Positions 18,346 through 27,690 of a stretch of 64,000 bases of DNA are shown one piece after another. Position 1 is the stretch's first letter; every line of letters begins with the position of its first letter. The DNA comes from SHZI01 sp038214295 (GTDB taxonomy: Bacteria > Pseudomonadota > Gammaproteobacteria > Steroidobacterales > GCA-2729495): NCBI GenBank assembly GCA_038214295.1, contig JBBQSA010000002.1:1-64000 (forward strand), written 5' to 3'. A program made the translations under genes and the position numbers. The notes under the pieces are model-generated. The model worked only from the letters and a program-made list of their open reading frames with translations. It ran no database searches and had not been told where the DNA came from.

Positions 18346-19272
18346 ATGAACCACCGTTTTGCCCTTGCCGGTTGCACGGCACTGCTGCTCGTCACCACCG
18401 GCTGCGAACAGCTCGGCAGCAAGGCGCCGACGCCCGCCGAGACCAATGCCACCTTCGAGGCCTTCGTGAAGGCCGCCGCCCGCAAGCCCACCGCTGAACT
18501 GACCCCGGACGAGCTCAAGGAAGCGGTCAACCAGTTCGTCGGGATGGAGGTCGCCGCCGCGGCGGCGACCAAGTCGGGGCTGGAAAAGGACGCGGAGGTC
18601 AAGAGCCAGCTCGCCCTGACCCGCATCAACGTGCTCAGCGATAGCCTCCTCAAGAGCTACCTGGAGGCCAACCCGGTCTCCGACGCCGACATCCAGAAGG
18701 AATACGACACCCAGGTGGCGGGCCTTCCCCCCGAGTTCAGCGCCCGGCACATTCTCGTGGACGACAAGGACCTCGCGGAAGCCATCATCAAGAAGCTGCA
18801 GGCCGGCGGCGACTTCGCGGCGCTCGCCAAGCAGTACTCCAAGGATGGCTCGGCCGGCAACGGCGGCGACCTCGGCTGGTTCAACGCCCAGTCCATGGTG
18901 CAGCCGTTCGCCGAGGCGGTGGCCAAGCTGGAAAAGGGCGCCATCACGACTGTGCCCGTGCAGACGCAGTTTGGCTGGCACGTCATCAAGCTCGAGGACA
19001 CCCGCGCAGCCCAGGTGCCGCCGCTCGACCAGGTCAAGGATCGCGTGAAGCAGCTGGTCCAGCGCAAGAGGGTCGCCGACCATCTGCTGGAACTGCGCAA
19101 GGGCTCCACGGTCGACGCGGAGAAGCTCACCGCGGCGCTCAACGACTACGCCACCAAGGCCAAGGAGCCAGTCAAGGAGCCGGCCAAGGCTGACGCGGCC
19201 GTCACCGCGCCGCCCGCCGCACCGGCACCGGCACCGGCGCCCGCACCCAGCGAGGCGCCCGCCGCCAACTGA
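18346..19272 (+). CDS. PpiC-type peptidyl-prolyl isomerase, probable lipoprotein
   Basis: 308 residues. ATG 18346 follows AGAGGAAA. The signal peptide ends LLLVTTGC, a lipobox-like site with Cys about 20. An N-terminal chaperone-like helical part is followed by a parvulin domain (SARHILVDDKDLA, then GNGGDLGWF and FGWHVIKLED). The C-terminal tail is Lys/Pro/Ala-rich, with Ala-Pro repeats. It resembles PrsA/SurA-like periplasmic foldases. The helicase gene ends 50 bp before, and a strong terminator follows. Confidence 0.88.
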   Translation: MNHRFALAGCTALLLVTTGCEQLGSKAPTPAETNATFEAFVKAAARKPTAELTPDELKEAVNQFVGMEVAAAAATKSGLEKDAEVKSQLALTRINVLSDSLLKSYLEANPVSDADIQKEYDTQVAGLPPEFSARHILVDDKDLAEAIIKKLQAGGDFAALAKQYSKDGSAGNGGDLGWFNAQSMVQPFAEAVAKLEKGAITTVPVQTQFGWHVIKLEDTRAAQVPPLDQVKDRVKQLVQRKRVADHLLELRKGSTVDAEKLTAALNDYATKAKEPVKEPAKADAAVTAPPAAPAPAPAPAPSEAPAAN

Positions 19273-19292
19273 TCCGTCCGTCGTGCAAGACC

Positions 19293-19331
19293 CCCGGGGC
19301 AGCGCCCAACGGCGCCGCCCCGGGTTTTTTT
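19293..19331 (+). terminator. Rho-independent terminator after the PpiC gene
   Basis: CCCGGGGC (19293-19300) pairs perfectly with GCCCCGGG (19317-19324). An inner GCGCC/GGCGC stem closes a CAAC loop. Seven T residues follow at 19325-19331. Confidence 0.9.
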
Positions 19332-19356
19332 AACCGGGTTTTTTAACCGGGTTTTT
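19320..19356. repeat. Tandem CCGGGTTTTTTAA repeats trailing the terminator
   Basis: CCGGG followed by a T-run recurs three times with a period of 13-14 bp (starting at 19320, 19334 and 19347), and a CACCCGG follows. It looks like duplication of the 3' half of the terminator. It may also serve the convergent cytochrome b561 gene. Confidence 0.75.
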
Positions 19357-19394
19357 CACCCGGACCGATCACCAGGGCCGCATCGCAGGACCTG

Positions 19395-19979
19395 TCAGCC
19401 GCGCAGCATGCGGCGAAGCACCCGGTCCTTCACCACGACGTGATGCCACAGGGCGCCCGCCACGTGCAGGGCCAGGACCACCGCGCCGATCCGCCAGCAG
19501 GTCTTGTGGATCGCCGCGTAGAACTCATAGGGCGCGTGGGAGCCGTCCACCGCCTGGGGAACGATCCGCGGCACGTGCTCCCAGCCAAAGAAAAAGATCG
19601 GGAACTGGCCCTCGTAGGCCGACAGTGCCGCCCACCCGCTCAGCGGGAAGGCAAACAGCAGCGCATAGAGGAAGCCGTGCGTCAGCCGTGCGAGCCCTCT
19701 CTGGTAGGCCGCCAGCGCCGCCGGCAGCTCCGGCGTGGGGTTGGCGGACCGCCAGGTCAGCCGGAACGTGACCAGGATGAGGATCAGGAAACCGTTGGTG
19801 TGGTGCAGGCGGGAGATGAACAGCAGCTGTGAGAAGTCAGTGCTGTGCGCGGCAACGAGGTCCTTGTAGACCGAATTCATCCAGAAACCGAGCGGCACCT
19901 GGACCAGGATCATCGCGAGAATCAGCCAGTGGAAGCTGCGGGAGACGACTCCCCAGGTCGAGACCGTGTTCCGGATCAT
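19395..19979 (-). CDS. Cytochrome b561 family protein
   Basis: 194 residues with four membrane segments. Histidines that could bind heme b occur in SRSFHWLILAM, SRLHHTNGFL, IHKTCWRIG and LHVAGALWHH, the usual di-heme b561 pattern. It probably shuttles electrons between quinone and a periplasmic partner. ATG 19979 overlaps the TGA of the DsbA-like gene by 4 bp (ATGA), so the two are coupled. Confidence 0.88.
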   Translation of the reverse strand: MIRNTVSTWGVVSRSFHWLILAMILVQVPLGFWMNSVYKDLVAAHSTDFSQLLFISRLHHTNGFLILILVTFRLTWRSANPTPELPAALAAYQRGLARLTHGFLYALLFAFPLSGWAALSAYEGQFPIFFFGWEHVPRIVPQAVDGSHAPYEFYAAIHKTCWRIGAVVLALHVAGALWHHVVVKDRVLRRMLRG

Positions 19980-20626
19980 CCGGGCGTGCCGTCGGCCAGC
20001 CGGTCCAGGACCTCGACAAGTGCCTCCGGGGGCTGGGCACCGGACACCGCGTACTGGCCATTGAAGATGAAGAAGGGTACGCCGCTCACACCCGCCTGCC
20101 GTGCCTCCTCGATCAGCCCCTGGACGGCAGCTTCGTCGGCGCGTGCCCCGAGACCAGCACGCACGGCGTCCGGATCCATGCCCACCTCGCCCGCAATGCG
20201 TGCCAGGACGTCTGGATCACCCAGGTCCTCGGAATCGCTGTGGTGGGCGGCGAACAGTTTCTCCGCCAGCGCGTTCTGGTCGATGGCGGGGTCCTGGGTG
20301 GCCCAGTACAGCAGGACGTGGGCCGACAGGGTGTTCGGCGACTTCGCCCCGGGGCGGGTTTCGAAGCGCAGGCCGTCCGCGGCGGCGGTCGCGCGCATCC
20401 CGTCCATTATCGTGCGGGCCCGCTCCGCGCCGAAAATGCCCGCGTAGTGGGCCAGGCGGTCCTTGCCCTCCCGCGGCATGTCCGGGCTCAGCTGGTAGGG
20501 CAGCCAGGTCACGCTGGCCGCGAGGTCCGGCCGAGCGGCCAGGGCCTTTTCAAGCCGCCGTTTGCCCACATAACACCAGGGGCAGACCAGGTCGGAAACG
20601 ATCTGAATGCGGATTGGAGCGGCCAT
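19976..20626 (-). CDS. DsbA-family (FrnE-like) oxidoreductase
   Basis: 216 residues from ATG 20626. The active site is DLVCPWCYVGKRRL (CPWC), and the cis-Pro loop is GVSGVPFFIFNG near residue 175. There is no signal peptide, so it is a cytosolic FrnE/2-hydroxychromene-2-carboxylate isomerase-like thioredoxin fold, not periplasmic DsbA. It is upstream of and coupled to cytochrome b561. Its role is unknown, possibly redox or isomerase. Confidence 0.87.
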   Translation of the reverse strand: MAAPIRIQIVSDLVCPWCYVGKRRLEKALAARPDLAASVTWLPYQLSPDMPREGKDRLAHYAGIFGAERARTIMDGMRATAAADGLRFETRPGAKSPNTLSAHVLLYWATQDPAIDQNALAEKLFAAHHSDSEDLGDPDVLARIAGEVGMDPDAVRAGLGARADEAAVQGLIEEARQAGVSGVPFFIFNGQYAVSGAQPPEALVEVLDRLADGTPG

Positions 20627-20778
20627 GCCGGGCCAGTGTAGGAGCCCCATCGACCGGGATTCAATCCGGATCTTGGGCAATTGCCCGCCTGACGGCTTTC
20701 GCCAGCCGCCGCCGACACTTAAACTATGCGGTCGGCAGCGCCTGTCGTGTTGCCGATTACCGACCCCGAGACAGCACC

Positions 20779-23700
20779 ATGAAACGCCACCAGCAGACTG
20801 GCGGGCTCCACCTGCCGCCCGCAAAACAGGGTCTCTACGACCCCGCCAACGAGCACGACGCCTGCGGCGTCGGCTTCGTCGTGGATATCAAGGGGCGGAA
20901 ATCCCACCAGATCCTGGCCCAGGCCATTCAGGTGCTGCGCAACCTGGACCACCGGGGCGCCTGCGGCTGCGAGGTAAACACGGGCGACGGCGCCGGTGTG
21001 CTGCTGCAGATGCCGCACAAGTTCCTGCAGAAGGTGACGGAGAAGGACGGCTTTACCCTCCCCGCCCCCGGCGACTACGGCAGCGGCCTGCTGTTCCTGC
21101 CACGGAATGCCAGCAAGCGGCGGAAACTGGAGGAGAAGTTCGAGCAGATCGTGCAGTCGGAGGGCGAAACGGTCCTTGGCTGGCGCACCGTGCCCACCAG
21201 CAACAAGTCCCTTGGCGAAACCGCCCGGGGCTCGGAGCCCTTCGTCCGCCAGGTGTTCATCGGCCGCGATCCCGCCGCCGAGAGGTCCGTCGACGACCTG
21301 GCGTTCGAGCGCAGCCTGTACATCATCCGTAAGCGGGCCTACAGCGAGATCCGCACGTCCACGCTGGACGGCGCGGACTTCTGGTACGTCTGCAGCCTGT
21401 CCTGCAAGACCCTGGTCTACAAGGGCATGCTCCTGACCGAGCAGCTGACGGCCTACTTCCCGGATCTCCTCGACCCGGACATGGAGACCTCGCTGGCAAT
21501 GGTGCACTCCCGGTTCAGCACCAACACCTTCCCGAGCTGGGACCGCTCGCACCCGTACCGCTACCTGGCGCACAACGGCGAGATCAACACCCTCCGCGGC
21601 AACATCAACTGGATGCACGCCCGGGAGGCGCTGTTCGAGTCCGAGCTGTTCGGCGAGGACATCGCCAAGATCCCACCGATCGTCAACCCGAACGGCAGCG
21701 ACTCCGCCATGTTCGACAACGTGCTGGAGCTGCTGGTGCTGGCCGGCCGCTCCCTGCCCCACGCAATCATGATGATGATCCCGGAGCCCTGGTCGAACCA
21801 CGCGACCATGGACGAAGGCAAGCGCGCCTTCTACCAATACCACTCCAGCCTGATGGAGCCCTGGGACGGCCCGGCGTGCATTGCCTTCACGGACGGCCGG
21901 AAGATCGGCGCGGTCCTTGACCGCAACGGCCTGCGGCCCTCGCGTTACTACGTCACGAACGACGGCCTGGTGGTCATGGCCTCCGAGGCGGGCGTCCTCG
22001 ACATCCCGGCGGAGAACATCCTGCAGAAGGGCCGCCTGCAACCCGGCCGCATGTTCCTCGTGGACACTGAGGAAGGCCGCATCGTCGAGGACGAGGAGAT
22101 CAAGCGTCAGATCGCCAACGAGCGGCCGTACCGCCAGTGGCTCGATGAACACCTCGTCTACCTCGAGAAGCTGCCGCCTGCGCCGGAGGTTCCGGCGCCG
22201 GATCACGACACGCTTCTCCAGCGGCAGATCGCCTTCGGCTACACGTTCGAGGACCAGCGCATCATCCTGACCCCGATGGGCCGCGATGGTGTCGAGGCCG
22301 TGGGCTCCATGGGCAATGACACGCCGCTCGCGGCCCTGTCTACCAGGCCGCGGCTGCTCTTCGACTACTTCAAGCAGCTGTTCGCCCAGGTGACCAACCC
22401 GCCGATCGACTGCATCCGCGAGGAGCTGATTACCGCGTCCGAGGTCTGGCTGGGGTCCGAGGGCAACCTGCTGGAGCCGCAGCCGGCCGACTGCCGGCGG
22501 CTCGAGCTGAAGAGCCCGATCCTGACCAACGAGGAATTCGCCAAGGTCCGGCGCCTGGAGCTGCCCGGGCTGCACGTGGGCGTGCTGCCGTGCCTGTTCC
22601 GCATCGCCCGCGGCGAAAAGGGCCTGGTGGGCGCCCTGGAGGAACTCTGGAGTTCGGCCCGGCGGATGATCGATAACGAGAGCATCAACGTGCTCATCCT
22701 GAGTGACCGGGGCGTCAACAAGGAGTTCGCGCCCATCCCGTCGCTCCTCGCCATCTCGAGCCTGCACCACTACCTGATTCGGGAAGGCCTGCGCACGCGG
22801 GTCAGCCTGGTACTGGAGACCGGCGAAGCGCGCGAAGTGCATCACTTCTCGCTGCTGATCGGCTACGGGGCCACCGCGATCAATCCCTACCTGGCCTTCG
22901 AGACCCTCGACGGCATGATCGTCGACGGCCTGCTGCCGGGCATGGACCACAAGGCCGCCTGCAAGAACTTCGCCAAGGCCGCCACCAAGGGCGTCGTCAA
23001 GGTGATGTCCAAGATGGGCGTGTCCGCCGTGCAGAGTTACCACGGTGCCCAGCTCTTCGAGGCCGTCGGCCTGCGCCAGGACCTCATCGACGAGCACTTC
23101 ACCTGGACCGCGTCCCGCATTGGCGGCATCGGCATGGACGTAGTCGCCCGGGAAGTGGTGATGCGCCACCAGGCCGCGTTCCCCGACCGGCCCATGGCCG
23201 GCCAGGCGCTGGCGGCGGGCGGCCAGTACCAGTGGCGCGCCAATGGCGAGCAGCACCTCTTCAGCCCGGAAGCCATCCACCGGCTGCAGAAGGCCGTGCG
23301 CACCGGCAGCTTCGCCACCTACAAGGCCTACGCCAACCTGATCGACGACCAGGCGGGCCACCTGTGCACGCTGCGCGGACTGCTGGACTTCAAGCCCGGC
23401 AAGGCCATCCCGCTGTCTGCCGTGGAATCAGCCGAGAGCATCATGAAGCGCTTCAAGACGGGCGCCATGTCCTACGGCTCGATCAGCAAGGAAGCCCACG
23501 AGTCGCTGGCAATCGCCATGAATCGCATCGGTGGCAAGAGCAATACCGGCGAAGGTGGCGAGGACCCCGAGCGCTTCCAGAAGATGGCGAATGGTGACTC
23601 CAAGAACTCGGCCATCAAGCAGGTGGCCTCCGGCCGCTTTGGCGTAACCAGCGAGTACCTGGTCAACGCCCAGGAACTGCAGATCAAGATGGCCCAGGGC

Positions 23701-25407
23701 GCCAAGCCCGGCGAGGGTGGCCAGCTGCCCGGTTCCAAGGTGTACCCGTGGATCGCGAAGACGCGGCACACAACGGCCGGCGTGGGCCTGATTTCGCCAC
23801 CGCCCCATCACGACATCTATTCCATCGAGGATCTCGCGGAGCTGATCCACGACCTGAAGAACGCAAACCGGCACGCCCGCATCAGCGTCAAGCTGGTTGC
23901 GGAGGTCGGGGTGGGGACGATTGCGGCCGGCGTTGCCAAGGCCCACGCCGACGTCGTGCTGATCAGCGGTCACGATGGCGGCACTGGCGCGTCCCCGCAG
24001 ACGTCGATCATGCACGCGGGCCTGCCCTGGGAGCTCGGCCTTGCCGAGACCCACCAGACGCTGGTGCTCAATAATCTCCGCAGCCGCATCGCCGTGGAGA
24101 CGGACGGCCAGCTGAAGACCGGCCGCGACGTGGTCGTGGCCGCGCTGCTCGGCGCCGAGGAGTTCGGCTTCGCCACCGCGCCGCTGGTGGCCGTCGGCTG
24201 CATCATGATGCGCGTCTGCCACCTCAATACCTGCCCGACCGGCGTCGCCACGCAGAATCCCAAGCTGCGGGAGAAGTTCACCGGCAAGCCGGAGCACGTG
24301 GTCAACTTCATGCGTTTCATTGCCGAGGATATGCGCGAGCAGATGGCGCAGCTTGGCTTCCGCACCGTCGAGGAGATGGTGGGCCGGGTGGACCGCCTCG
24401 AGCCGAAGAAGGCCATCGACCACTGGAAGGCCAAGGGCTTCGACTTCAGCAACATCCTGTACCAGCCGGACGTGGGCCCCGACGTGGGCCGCTTCCGGCA
24501 GATCGAACAGGACCACGGCCTCGACAAGTCCCTGGACGTGATGACGCTGCTCGACCTGTGCGCGCCCGCTATCGAGCGCGGCGAGAAAGTCACGGGCGAG
24601 ATCCCGATCCGCAACGTGAACCGCGTGGTCGGCACGATCACGGGCAGCGAGGTCACGCGCAAGTGGGGCGCCCGGGGCCTGCCCGAGGACACGATCCACC
24701 TGAAGTTCAACGGCTCCGCGGGCCAGAGCTTCGGCGCCTTCATGCCGAAGGGCATGACCTTCGACCTGGAGGGTGACGCGAACGACTACTTCGGCAAGGG
24801 TCTGTCCGGCGCCCGACTGATCGTCCGGCCGCCGGAGAAGTCGACGTTCGTGGCCGAGGACAACATCATCATCGGCAACGTGGCCCTGTATGGCGCGACG
24901 GCTGGCGAGGCTTTCATTCGCGGCATGGCCGGCGAGCGCTTCGCCGTCCGGAACAGCGGCGTGGACACCGTGGTCGAGGCCGTGGGCGACCACGGCTGCG
25001 AGTACATGACCGGCGGCCACGTCGTCGTGCTCGGACCCGCCGGGCGCAACTTCGGCGCTGGCATGTCGGGTGGCGTTGCCTATGTCCTCGACGAGCGCGG
25101 CGATTTTCCGGGCAACGTGAACACGCAGATGGTGGGCATCGAGAAGCTCACGGAGCCCGTTGAGATCCTGCGGGTCAGGGCCCTGATCGAGAAGCACCTG
25201 CAGTGGACCGGCAGCAGCCGCGCCCGGCAGGTCCTCGCCGACTGGGAGGCGAGCGTGCAGCGCTTCGTCAAGGTGATTCCAAAGGACTACAAGCGGATGC
25301 TGGCCTGTATCACCCGCGCCCACGACCAGGGCCTGACGGGCGACGAGGCCATCATGGTGGCATTCGAGGAGAACGCGCGGGACCTGTCCCGCGTCGGCGG
25401 CAACTGA
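20779..25407 (+). CDS. gltB: Glutamate synthase (NADPH) large subunit
   Basis: 1542 residues, usual for GltB. ATG 20779 places Cys29 (EHDACGVGF) as the N-terminal amidotransferase nucleophile after a short propeptide. The central and FMN-binding domains follow, with GEGGEDPERF, KPGEGGQLPG and GHDGGTGASP. The 3Fe-4S cluster motif is CHLNTCPTGVATQ. The C-terminal GXGXG beta-helix covers about 1270-1480. It makes glutamate from glutamine and 2-oxoglutarate together with GltD, encoded 15 bp downstream. Confidence 0.97.
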   Translation: MKRHQQTGGLHLPPAKQGLYDPANEHDACGVGFVVDIKGRKSHQILAQAIQVLRNLDHRGACGCEVNTGDGAGVLLQMPHKFLQKVTEKDGFTLPAPGDYGSGLLFLPRNASKRRKLEEKFEQIVQSEGETVLGWRTVPTSNKSLGETARGSEPFVRQVFIGRDPAAERSVDDLAFERSLYIIRKRAYSEIRTSTLDGADFWYVCSLSCKTLVYKGMLLTEQLTAYFPDLLDPDMETSLAMVHSRFSTNTFPSWDRSHPYRYLAHNGEINTLRGNINWMHAREALFESELFGEDIAKIPPIVNPNGSDSAMFDNVLELLVLAGRSLPHAIMMMIPEPWSNHATMDEGKRAFYQYHSSLMEPWDGPACIAFTDGRKIGAVLDRNGLRPSRYYVTNDGLVVMASEAGVLDIPAENILQKGRLQPGRMFLVDTEEGRIVEDEEIKRQIANERPYRQWLDEHLVYLEKLPPAPEVPAPDHDTLLQRQIAFGYTFEDQRIILTPMGRDGVEAVGSMGNDTPLAALSTRPRLLFDYFKQLFAQVTNPPIDCIREELITASEVWLGSEGNLLEPQPADCRRLELKSPILTNEEFAKVRRLELPGLHVGVLPCLFRIARGEKGLVGALEELWSSARRMIDNESINVLILSDRGVNKEFAPIPSLLAISSLHHYLIREGLRTRVSLVLETGEAREVHHFSLLIGYGATAINPYLAFETLDGMIVDGLLPGMDHKAACKNFAKAATKGVVKVMSKMGVSAVQSYHGAQLFEAVGLRQDLIDEHFTWTASRIGGIGMDVVAREVVMRHQAAFPDRPMAGQALAAGGQYQWRANGEQHLFSPEAIHRLQKAVRTGSFATYKAYANLIDDQAGHLCTLRGLLDFKPGKAIPLSAVESAESIMKRFKTGAMSYGSISKEAHESLAIAMNRIGGKSNTGEGGEDPERFQKMANGDSKNSAIKQVASGRFGVTSEYLVNAQELQIKMAQGAKPGEGGQLPGSKVYPWIAKTRHTTAGVGLISPPPHHDIYSIEDLAELIHDLKNANRHARISVKLVAEVGVGTIAAGVAKAHADVVLISGHDGGTGASPQTSIMHAGLPWELGLAETHQTLVLNNLRSRIAVETDGQLKTGRDVVVAALLGAEEFGFATAPLVAVGCIMMRVCHLNTCPTGVATQNPKLREKFTGKPEHVVNFMRFIAEDMREQMAQLGFRTVEEMVGRVDRLEPKKAIDHWKAKGFDFSNILYQPDVGPDVGRFRQIEQDHGLDKSLDVMTLLDLCAPAIERGEKVTGEIPIRNVNRVVGTITGSEVTRKWGARGLPEDTIHLKFNGSAGQSFGAFMPKGMTFDLEGDANDYFGKGLSGARLIVRPPEKSTFVAEDNIIIGNVALYGATAGEAFIRGMAGERFAVRNSGVDTVVEAVGDHGCEYMTGGHVVVLGPAGRNFGAGMSGGVAYVLDERGDFPGNVNTQMVGIEKLTEPVEILRVRALIEKHLQWTGSSRARQVLADWEASVQRFVKVIPKDYKRMLACITRAHDQGLTGDEAIMVAFEENARDLSRVGGN

Positions 25408-25422
25408 TGAGCAGCAGCTGAG

Positions 25423-26907
25423 ATGGGCAAGCCAACCGGATTCATCGAGTACCTGCGGGAACTGCCCGTGGACCGCACGCCCCGCGAGCGGGTTCGCGAC
25501 TGGAACGAGTTCCATCACCACATGGACGAGAAACGGCTGCGCCAGCAGGGGGCCCGCTGCATGGACTGTGGCGTGCCCTTCTGCCAGACCGGCAAGATGC
25601 TGGGCGGGGCGACCGCCGGCTGCCCGATCAACAATCTCATTCCCGAGTGGAACGACCTGGTCTACCGGGGCCTCTGGCAGGAGGCGCTGGTCCGGCTGCA
25701 CAAGACCAACAACTTTCCCGACTTCACCGGCCGCGTCTGCCCCGCGCCCTGCGAGGGTTCCTGCGTGCTCGGCATCAACAGTCCGGCCGTCACGATCAAG
25801 AACATCGAGGTGGCGATCGTCGACCGTGGCTTCGAGGAAGGCTGGATCGTGCCGGAGCCGCCGAAGGTCCGCACCGGCAAGAAGGTCGTGGTGATCGGCT
25901 CCGGCCCCGCCGGCCTCTCGGCCGCCGCGCAGCTGAACCGGGCCGGGCACCTGGTGACGGTGCTTGAGCGGGACGACCGGCCAGGTGGCCTGCTGATGTA
26001 CGGCATCCCGAACATGAAGCTCGACAAGCGCGCGGTCGTGGAACGGCGCCTGAAGCTCCTCGAAGACGAGGGCATCAAGTTCATCTGCAATGCCAACGTC
26101 GGGGAAAACGTTGAGGCCCAGCTGCTGCTCAAGGATTTCGACGCCACGGTGATCTGCACGGGCGCGACCCAGCCCCGCGACCTCAAGGTGGAGGGGCGCG
26201 ACCTCAAGGGCGTCCACGTCGCGATGGATTACCTCACTGCCAGCACGAAGGCCGTGCTGTCCGGCAAGCCGGATGAGGCTCCGCTGCATGCCAAGAGCAG
26301 GAATGTGCTCGTCCTCGGCGGCGGCGACACGGGCACGGACTGCGTGGCCACCGCCATGCGCCAGGGCTGCCGGACGCTGAACCAGTTCGAGATCATGCCT
26401 AAGCCGCCGATGGACCGGGCAGAGGACAACCCCTGGCCGGAGTGGCCGAAGGTGTACCGGATGGACTACGGCCAGGAAGAGGCAGCGGCGAAATTCGGTG
26501 CCGACCCCCGCGCCTACCTGACCACCGTGAAGAAGTTCGTGGGCGACGCCGCTGGCCAGGTCACGTCGGTCGTTACCATCGAGATCGGCTGGGAGCAGAA
26601 TGCCGCCGGCCAGCTGACGCCCGTCGAGCGGGCGGGCAGCGAGAAGACCGTCCCTGCCGACCTCGTGCTGCTCGCGATGGGCTTCACGGGTCCGGAGGAG
26701 AGCCTCCTGAAGGACCTCGGCGTGGAGCGGGATGCGCGTACCAACATCAAGGCCGAGCACGAACGCTACACCACCAGCGTCAAGGGAGTCTTTGCCGCCG
26801 GCGACTGCCGTCGCGGCCAGAGCCTGATCGTGTGGGCTATCAACGAGGGCCGCGGCGTGGCCCGGGAAGTGGACCGCCACCTCATGGGAACCACCCAGCT
26901 CCCCTGA
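25423..26907 (+). CDS. gltD: Glutamate synthase (NADPH) small subunit
   Basis: 494 residues. N-terminal cysteine clusters (CMDCGVPFC, then GCPINN and CPAPCEGSC) hold the 4Fe-4S centres. An FAD site is seen at VVIGSGPAGLSAA and an NADPH site at VLVLGGGDTGTDC. It passes electrons from NADPH to GltB. The stop is immediately followed by a REP-like sequence at 26909. Confidence 0.97.
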   Translation: MGKPTGFIEYLRELPVDRTPRERVRDWNEFHHHMDEKRLRQQGARCMDCGVPFCQTGKMLGGATAGCPINNLIPEWNDLVYRGLWQEALVRLHKTNNFPDFTGRVCPAPCEGSCVLGINSPAVTIKNIEVAIVDRGFEEGWIVPEPPKVRTGKKVVVIGSGPAGLSAAAQLNRAGHLVTVLERDDRPGGLLMYGIPNMKLDKRAVVERRLKLLEDEGIKFICNANVGENVEAQLLLKDFDATVICTGATQPRDLKVEGRDLKGVHVAMDYLTASTKAVLSGKPDEAPLHAKSRNVLVLGGGDTGTDCVATAMRQGCRTLNQFEIMPKPPMDRAEDNPWPEWPKVYRMDYGQEEAAAKFGADPRAYLTTVKKFVGDAAGQVTSVVTIEIGWEQNAAGQLTPVERAGSEKTVPADLVLLAMGFTGPEESLLKDLGVERDARTNIKAEHERYTTSVKGVFAAGDCRRGQSLIVWAINEGRGVAREVDRHLMGTTQLP

Positions 26908-26908
26908 A

Positions 26909-26941
26909 GAAAATGGGGACATCCCTCATTTCTGCACTGCG
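26909..26941. repeat. Single REP-like element
   Basis: This 33-bp stretch shares about 30 positions with the left arm and loop of the palindrome at 36354-36388 (GGGGACATCCCTCATT core, then GCACTGCG). It sits directly after gltD. It differs at one base (T for A at 26914), which creates an ATG. Confidence 0.8.
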
Positions 26942-27113
26942 GTGGCCAGCCGGGCGCGCCTGGTACCTGGTGGCACTGTTGACGACGGCCCATTTTTTCA
27001 CCGACATGATCATCATGCTGACCGGCCTCGTGGTCGGCCCGCTGGCTGCGAGCCTGCTGCTTCTTTCCTACGCGCGTCGACACTATGTGGCAGAAGCTCG
27101 CCAACCGGCTTGA
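26913..27113 (+). CDS. Small hydrophobic protein, start inside a REP-like element
   Basis: 66 residues with two hydrophobic stretches (WYLVALLTTAHFF, then MIIMLTGLVVGPLAASLLLL) and a basic end. It overlaps the next gene by 29 bp. The ATG belongs to the REP-like repeat, so the true start may be further in, for example the GTG in the first hydrophobic stretch. It could be a real small membrane protein coupled to the gene at 27085, or a chance frame. I do not recognise it. Confidence 0.4.
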   Translation: MGTSLISALRWPAGRAWYLVALLTTAHFFTDMIIMLTGLVVGPLAASLLLLSYARRHYVAEARQPA

Positions 27114-27648
27114 TGCGGCGTCGTCCGTATGGACGATCGCGCTCGCGGTGGCTTTCTACGCGCTCTACCTCACGACCATCATGCCGGCCCAGAGCGCGGA
27201 GAGCCTGAGCTACGCCGGAAACTGGGGCGGCCCTGACCGGCACCTTTTCTACACGCCCGACGAGCTCTACGCCCAGGTGTCCACCTGGGGCGACAGGGGC
27301 CGCCGGCAGTACGTCAATTTCCGCCTCGGCCTGGATATCGGCTTTGCCATCAGTTACGCGGCCTTCCTGGTCACGGTCACCGGCGTGGCCGTGCGGCGCG
27401 CCTGGCCGGGCGCGCCCCGCCCCCGCCTGCTGCTCCTCGTGCCGCTGGTGCCGATGGCCTTCGACCTGCTGGAAAATATCCTCGGCATCGCCCTGGTGGG
27501 CGCCTTCCCGCAGCGGCTGGTTGGCCTCGCCTGGATCGCGGCCGGTGCCACGGCCATCAAGTGGGGAAGCCTCGCGCTGGCCCACGGGATCATGCTCTAC
27601 GCGCTGGCCGCTGCGGGCTGGCGCCTCCGGCGACGGTCCCGGCTATAG
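27085..27648 (+). CDS. Unrecognised multi-pass membrane protein
   Basis: 187 residues with about four membrane segments (about 15-33, 85-105, 112-140, 143-178) and an extracytoplasmic loop of about 45 residues with FYTPDELYAQVSTWG. The C-terminus is Arg-rich. The gene starts within the preceding small frame and ends 42 bp before the DUF2189 gene. Function unknown. Confidence 0.7.
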   Translation: MWQKLANRLDAASSVWTIALAVAFYALYLTTIMPAQSAESLSYAGNWGGPDRHLFYTPDELYAQVSTWGDRGRRQYVNFRLGLDIGFAISYAAFLVTVTGVAVRRAWPGAPRPRLLLLVPLVPMAFDLLENILGIALVGAFPQRLVGLAWIAAGATAIKWGSLALAHGIMLYALAAAGWRLRRRSRL

Positions 27649-27690
27649 TTCGGCACAGTTATCGCCCCACCGCGTCAGAGGAGTACGGGC

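Noticed and set aside
23428..26922. An 1164-codon minus-strand open frame opposite gltB/gltD
   Set aside because: gltB and gltD are certain. The antisense translation is His/Ala/Val-rich without any domain.
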